A stretch of DNA of 64,000 nucleotides from Rhodanobacter lindaniclasticus. Lineage in GTDB: Bacteria > Pseudomonadota > Gammaproteobacteria > Xanthomonadales > Rhodanobacteraceae. Under the pieces are notes generated by a model. That model made no database searches and was not told where the DNA came from. It saw only the letters and a list, made by a program, of their open reading frames with translations. The stretch spans positions 62,001 through 126,000 of the forward strand of contig NZ_MWIO01000027.1 in NCBI RefSeq assembly GCF_004799035.1, given 5' to 3'. Within the stretch, counting starts at the first letter, position 1. Every line of letters starts with the position of its first letter. Made by a program: the position numbers and the translations under genes. Below are positions 60,846-64,000 of the stretch, piece by piece.

Positions 60846-61658
60846 ATGACACCTGCTCGTCCGCTCAGCCTCATCACTGGCGCCTCTTCCGGCATCGGTG
60901 CAGCGTTCGCCCGCCATCTTGCCGCACGGGGCCACGACCTGGTGATCACCGCGCGCCGTACCGAGCGCCTGCAGGAGCTGGCGACGGAGTTGCAGGTCGC
61001 GCACTCGACCACCGTCACCGTGCTGCCGTGCGACCTCGCCGACCCGGCGGCCGTGGCTGGACTCTGCCACGCCATGGAGCAACGCGCCCTGCAGGTGGAC
61101 TGGCTGGTCAACAACGCCGGCTACGGCGTGCCCGGCCGGTTCGACGCCAACGACTGGCCGGTACACGCCGATTTCCTGCGCGTGCTGCTCACCGCGCCCA
61201 CCGAGCTGGCCTGGCGATTGCTCCCCGGCATGCGCCAGCGCGGCTACGGCCGCATCATCAATGTGGCTTCGCTGGCCGGCCATGTTCCGGCACCGGCCGG
61301 CCACACCTTGTATGCGGCGAGCAAGGCTTATCTGATCAAGTTCTCGCAGGCGCTGGCATTGGAAAACAGCGCATGCGGGGTCCATGCAAGTGCCCTGTGC
61401 CCGGGCTTCACCTGGTCGGAATTTCACGACGTCACCGGCACCCGCGCAAAGATGGACAAGCTGCCCGGCTACATGTGGCTGACCGCCGACAAGGTGGTGC
61501 GCCAAGGCATCGCGGCGGTCGAACGTGGCGACGCGGTCTACATCCCGGGCCGGGTCAACCGCTTCATCAAGACGGCGCTGCAACTGATGCCGGATCGACT
61601 GGCGTTGCGGCTGTCGGCACGGCAAGGCACGCGCTACCGCGACACGGAAGCCCACTGA
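60846..61658 (+). CDS. SDR-family NAD(P)-dependent oxidoreductase
   Basis: 270 residues. Classical SDR: ITGASSGIGAAFA (residues about 9-21), NNAG, catalytic Ser in NVASLAG, YAASK (Tyr-x3-Lys). C-terminal GDAVYIPGRVNRFIKTALQLMP is typical of the YqjQ/DltE-like branch acting on lipophilic substrates. AGGGAA before the ATG. The next gene starts one base after its stop, so they share a transcript. Confidence 0.86.
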   Translation: MTPARPLSLITGASSGIGAAFARHLAARGHDLVITARRTERLQELATELQVAHSTTVTVLPCDLADPAAVAGLCHAMEQRALQVDWLVNNAGYGVPGRFDANDWPVHADFLRVLLTAPTELAWRLLPGMRQRGYGRIINVASLAGHVPAPAGHTLYAASKAYLIKFSQALALENSACGVHASALCPGFTWSEFHDVTGTRAKMDKLPGYMWLTADKVVRQGIAAVERGDAVYIPGRVNRFIKTALQLMPDRLALRLSARQGTRYRDTEAH

Positions 61659-61659
61659 C

Positions 61660-62331
61660 ATGTCGCTGATGCCCACCCAGATGCGGACGCTCCCCTATCG
61701 CAAGCCGCTACAAGGCCGCGATTACTGGGTGGTGGACGACGTCCTGCCGAACGCCGGCGAAGTGCGCGAACGCTGCCTGACCCGCACCGACTGGGAACTC
61801 GGCTACCCGCACACCGGTGAAGTCTGGCCCGGCATGCGTGCCATGCCCGCCCTGCTCGATCACGAACTGGCGACACTGGATGCTCGGATCTGCGCGTTGA
61901 CCGGCGCGTCCCGGGTCTGGGTCGAACAAGGCGAAGCCGGCACCCGGCTCAACCACAATTGCGTGCAGGTGGTCGGTTCGATCGAAGGATCGGTGAAGCC
62001 TCACACCGACTCCTCGCACCTGTGTCGTTACGCCGCCGTGCTCTACCTCAACCCGGACGTGCCGGACCACTGCGGCACCAGCTTCTTCCGCCAGCGCATG
62101 CCCGGCGGCGAGCTCGGCGGCAACATCGTGCTGCCGCCGCATCGCAACCTGGCCGAGGCCCTGGGCAATCGCTTCGTGCGCCCGGATGCGTTCGTCGAGG
62201 ACGTGCGCGTGGCGCACCGCTGGAACCGGCTGCTGGTCTACAAGGCCAATCTGATCCACAGCGCCAGCGCCTACTGGGGACTGGAGATGGCGACCAAACG
62301 CATGACCGCCGTGTTCTTCTGGATGGCGTAA
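61660..62331 (+). CDS. DUF6445-type 2OG-Fe(II) oxygenase-like protein
   Basis: 223 residues. Iron-ligand pattern HTDSSH near residues 112-117 (KPHTDSSHLCRYAAVLYLNP) and a distant NLIHSAS for the second His, in a jelly-roll of strands. DUF6445 proteins are predicted oxygenases of unknown substrate, some near tryptophan halogenase or aromatic-modifying genes. The start is one base after the dehydrogenase stop; both may act on one small molecule. Confidence 0.78.
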   Translation: MSLMPTQMRTLPYRKPLQGRDYWVVDDVLPNAGEVRERCLTRTDWELGYPHTGEVWPGMRAMPALLDHELATLDARICALTGASRVWVEQGEAGTRLNHNCVQVVGSIEGSVKPHTDSSHLCRYAAVLYLNPDVPDHCGTSFFRQRMPGGELGGNIVLPPHRNLAEALGNRFVRPDAFVEDVRVAHRWNRLLVYKANLIHSASAYWGLEMATKRMTAVFFWMA

Positions 62332-62427
62332 CCAGCCCCGGAATCAGTTGCCGCCGACTGCTTTCGTTCGTCGGTTATGATCCGGCGGCGCATGCCTGCG
62401 CACTTACACCACACCGGGGGAATTCTC

Positions 62428-62841
62428 ATGGATCGACTGTTGAAAAGGACGGCACTCGTGTTTCTGGCCACGCTGGCGCTGGTTGCCTGCACCTCGGCGC
62501 CGCTGAAGCCCGCCGCGCCGATCGCGGTTCCGGCCGGCGTCAGCCAGGCCCAGGTCAAGACCAGCATCATCAATGCGCTCGAAGGCCGCGGCTGGACGCT
62601 GGACAATCTCGCCGACGGCGACATCCTCACCACGCTGCACCTGCGCGAACATACCGCCACCATCCGCATCACCTACGACGCCGCGGCGGTGAATCTCACC
62701 TACCTGCGCAGCACCAATCTGAATTACCGCGAGAAGGGCAATCAGCGCAGCATCCACCGCAACTACAACGGCTGGATCGACTATCTGGAACAGGACATCC
62801 GCCGCAACCTGCAGAACACCCACGCGCTGGAAAACCGGTAG
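62428..62841 (+). CDS. Small lipoprotein of unknown function
   Basis: 137 residues; GGGGGAA before the ATG at 62428. Lipoprotein signal ending LALVAC (about Cys21). The mature part has VSQAQVKTSIINALEGRGWTL and two strands THTATIRI-like / AVNLTYLRSTNLNY, resembling a small envelope domain but unassigned. An earlier ATG (62377) in frame lacks a signal. Convergent with the oxygenase gene. Confidence 0.7.
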   Translation: MDRLLKRTALVFLATLALVACTSAPLKPAAPIAVPAGVSQAQVKTSIINALEGRGWTLDNLADGDILTTLHLREHTATIRITYDAAAVNLTYLRSTNLNYREKGNQRSIHRNYNGWIDYLEQDIRRNLQNTHALENR

Positions 62842-62852
62842 CAACGGCATCG

Positions 62853-62875
62853 CGGGGCGCCCGACGGGCGCCCCG
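62853..62875. terminator. GC hairpin between convergent genes
   Basis: CGGGGCGCCCG-A-CGGGCGCCCCG, near-perfect dyad 12 bases past the lipoprotein stop and 18 before the stop of the oxygenase. No T-run. Confidence 0.5.
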
Positions 62876-62892
62876 AATCCCGAATCCCGGCC

Positions 62893-63828
62893 CTAGATCA
62901 GCTTGATCTCGCGCAGCCGCTGCAGCAGGTATTCGTGCGAGCTGATCGAGGTGTCGTAGCGGCGCGGGTTGTCCGGCGTGATGCACGAATCGAGCGGATC
63001 GAGCATCACGTCCGGATTCGGATGCAGGAAGAACGGCACCGAGTAGCGCGGCTTGCGCGCGTTCTCGTTCGGCGGGTTGACCACCCGATGGGTGGTCGAC
63101 GGATACACGTGGTTGGAGAGGCGCTGCAGCATGTCGCCGATGTTCACCACGATCGCGTCACCTTCGGTGGTGATCGGCAGCCACTCGCCCTCGCGGGTGA
63201 GCACTTCCAGCCCCTCCGCGCTGGCGCCTACCAGCAGGGTGATGAAGTTGATGTCCTCGTGCGCACCGGCGCGCACGTTGGGAACGTTCTGCTCGGTGAT
63301 CGGCGGGTAATGGATCGGCCGCAGGATCGAGTTGCCGATGTCGGTCTTGTCCTCGAAAAAGTTCTCCGGCTGCCTGATGTGCAGCGCCAGTGCGCGCAGC
63401 ACGCGCGTGCCGAGCTGGTCGAGCGCCTCATACAGGCCGTAGCCATAGCGCTTGAAATCGGGCACCTCGGCCGGCCAGAGGTTCGGCGGCATCACGTCGG
63501 CGAATTTCGAATCGCGCGGGATTTCGCGGCCGATGTGCCAGAACTCCTTGAGATCGGCGTACTGACTGTCCTTGGCCGTCTCGACCTTGAACGGCGTGTA
63601 GCCACGCGCGCCGCCACTGCCCGGCACGTGGTATTTCATCTTGGTTTCAGTGGGCAGCGCGAAGAAACTCCGGAACACGTCATAGGAGCCGTCGATCAAC
63701 TCGCGCGCAATGCCGTGGCCGCTGATGCAGCAGAAACCGAATTCGCGGTAGGCAGCACCGATTTCCGCGACGAAGGCGTCACGGTCGCTGTCGTAACGGC
63801 GGATATCGAGGGTGGGAACATGCTTCAT
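62893..63828 (-). CDS. Isopenicillin-N-synthase-like 2OG-Fe(II) oxygenase
   Basis: 311 residues from the ATG at 63828. N-terminal DIOX_N (PTLDIRRYDSDRDAF, FCCISGHGI) and catalytic 2OG-FeII_Oxy domain: HxD as GAHEDINFITLL, distal His in TTHRVVNPP and RYS for 2-oxoglutarate. Family members modify many small molecules; in proteobacteria often annotated IPNS-like oxygenase with no known substrate. The start has no close strong RBS. Confidence 0.88.
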   Translation of the reverse strand: MKHVPTLDIRRYDSDRDAFVAEIGAAYREFGFCCISGHGIARELIDGSYDVFRSFFALPTETKMKYHVPGSGGARGYTPFKVETAKDSQYADLKEFWHIGREIPRDSKFADVMPPNLWPAEVPDFKRYGYGLYEALDQLGTRVLRALALHIRQPENFFEDKTDIGNSILRPIHYPPITEQNVPNVRAGAHEDINFITLLVGASAEGLEVLTREGEWLPITTEGDAIVVNIGDMLQRLSNHVYPSTTHRVVNPPNENARKPRYSVPFFLHPNPDVMLDPLDSCITPDNPRRYDTSISSHEYLLQRLREIKLI

Positions 63829-63928
63829 GGGTGAACGTCCATTGGAGGGTCGTGCGGTCGATTGATCCGCCACCGCAGGGGGCGGGGCACGTCGGGCCAA
63901 TCCATGGCGACCCGGTACTACCTCAGGT

Positions 63929-64000
63929 TCACGAGCGTTCGGCGGTGGATTTTACCGTTCCGGCGAGGCGGTCTGCCAGCTGTCGCACTTCGTCCGCGTC
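63929..64000 (-). CDS. C-terminal tail of a gene beginning beyond the window
   Basis: 24 codons read from the right edge end at TGA (63931-63929): DADEVRQLADRLAGTVKSTA then ERS. The helical, charged composition is compatible with a true C-terminus, but too little is seen to name it. Confidence 0.4.
   Translation of the reverse strand, partial: DADEVRQLADRLAGTVKSTAERS

Overview
The window is a 64 kb chromosomal segment of a high-GC gammaproteobacterium. The gene set and arrangement point to the Xanthomonadales (Lysobacterales), most likely Rhodanobacteraceae (Rhodanobacter/Dyella-like). Support comes from divergent rluC/rne with a long rne leader, sucA-sucB-lpd broken up by palindromes, a PilH-like regulator, a TIGR02999-type sigma factor next to a Ser/Thr kinase, and many GTAG-headed REP-type palindromes between genes. 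The assignment is by inference. I see no prophage, insertion sequence, CRISPR array, plasmid gene or compositional island; the window is ordinary core and near-core chromosome.

Layout. 1-2.9 kb: a helicase plus exonuclease pair resembling Bacillus MrfA/MrfB (YprA/YprB), open at the left edge. 2.9-6.1 kb: TonB-domain lipoprotein, cold-shock/excalibur membrane protein, patatin lipoprotein, thioredoxin-like protein. 6.2-11.1 kb (minus): murB, pyrD, a short-chain dehydrogenase, a DUF4190 protein and an aldehyde dehydrogenase. 11.3 kb: tRNA-Arg(CCT). 11.4-15.3 kb: selO, a cysteine-cluster protein, rsuA and an RsmC-like methyltransferase. 15.3-20.8 kb (minus): AcvB/VirJ-like protein and mprF (lipid lysinylation), then an OPT transporter. 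20.9-24.8 kb: methyltransferase, a small acidic protein, a tightly overlapping PadR / DUF1700 / DUF1579-like operon, and a secreted cyclophilin. 24.9-30.1 kb: cysJ-cysI-cysH and a divergent TauE/SafE permease. 30.1-32.3 kb: RoxA-type ribosomal oxygenase and a GNAT fusion. 32.6-38.3 kb: sucA-sucB-lpd. 38.5-41.0 kb: LOG-family protein, AcuI-like reductase, PilH-like regulator, DUF6165 protein. 41.1-44.4 kb (minus): hisS followed by an unusually long histidine ammonia-lyase homologue. 44.6 kb: tRNA-Ala(CGC). 44.8-50.7 kb: ECF sigma factor, Ser/Thr kinase, diheme cytochrome, alpha/beta hydrolase. 51.0-51.3 kb: ssrA (tmRNA). 51.6-52.3 kb: two small cytochromes c. 52.4-58.0 kb: nfuA, pterin dehydratase, rluC and rne. 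58.1-60.7 kb (minus): GacA/UvrY-like regulator, a small protein, tRNA-Leu(GAG), secG, tpiA. 60.8-64 kb: dehydrogenase, DUF6445-type oxygenase, lipoprotein, isopenicillin-N-synthase-like oxygenase and the tail of a further gene.

How genes work together. The clearest functional units are 2-oxoglutarate dehydrogenase (E1, E2, E3 in order), assimilatory sulfate reduction (CysJ, CysI, CysH, with a permease that could export sulfite), lysyl-phosphatidylglycerol synthesis and probable turnover (MprF plus AcvB/VirJ-like protein), and RNA and translation maintenance (RNase E, RluC, RsuA, RsmC-like, RoxA, tmRNA, HisRS, three tRNAs).

The most distinctive signal is non-coding: at least five kinds of palindromic repeat lie between genes. 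One identical 18-bp palindrome also sits inside the coding region of the MrfB-like gene, and one REP-like element supplies the stop codons of two convergent genes. No single locus clearly qualifies as an undescribed system. The best candidates for follow-up are the MrfAB-like pair, the enlarged ammonia-lyase next to hisS, the rne leader, and the PadR operon.
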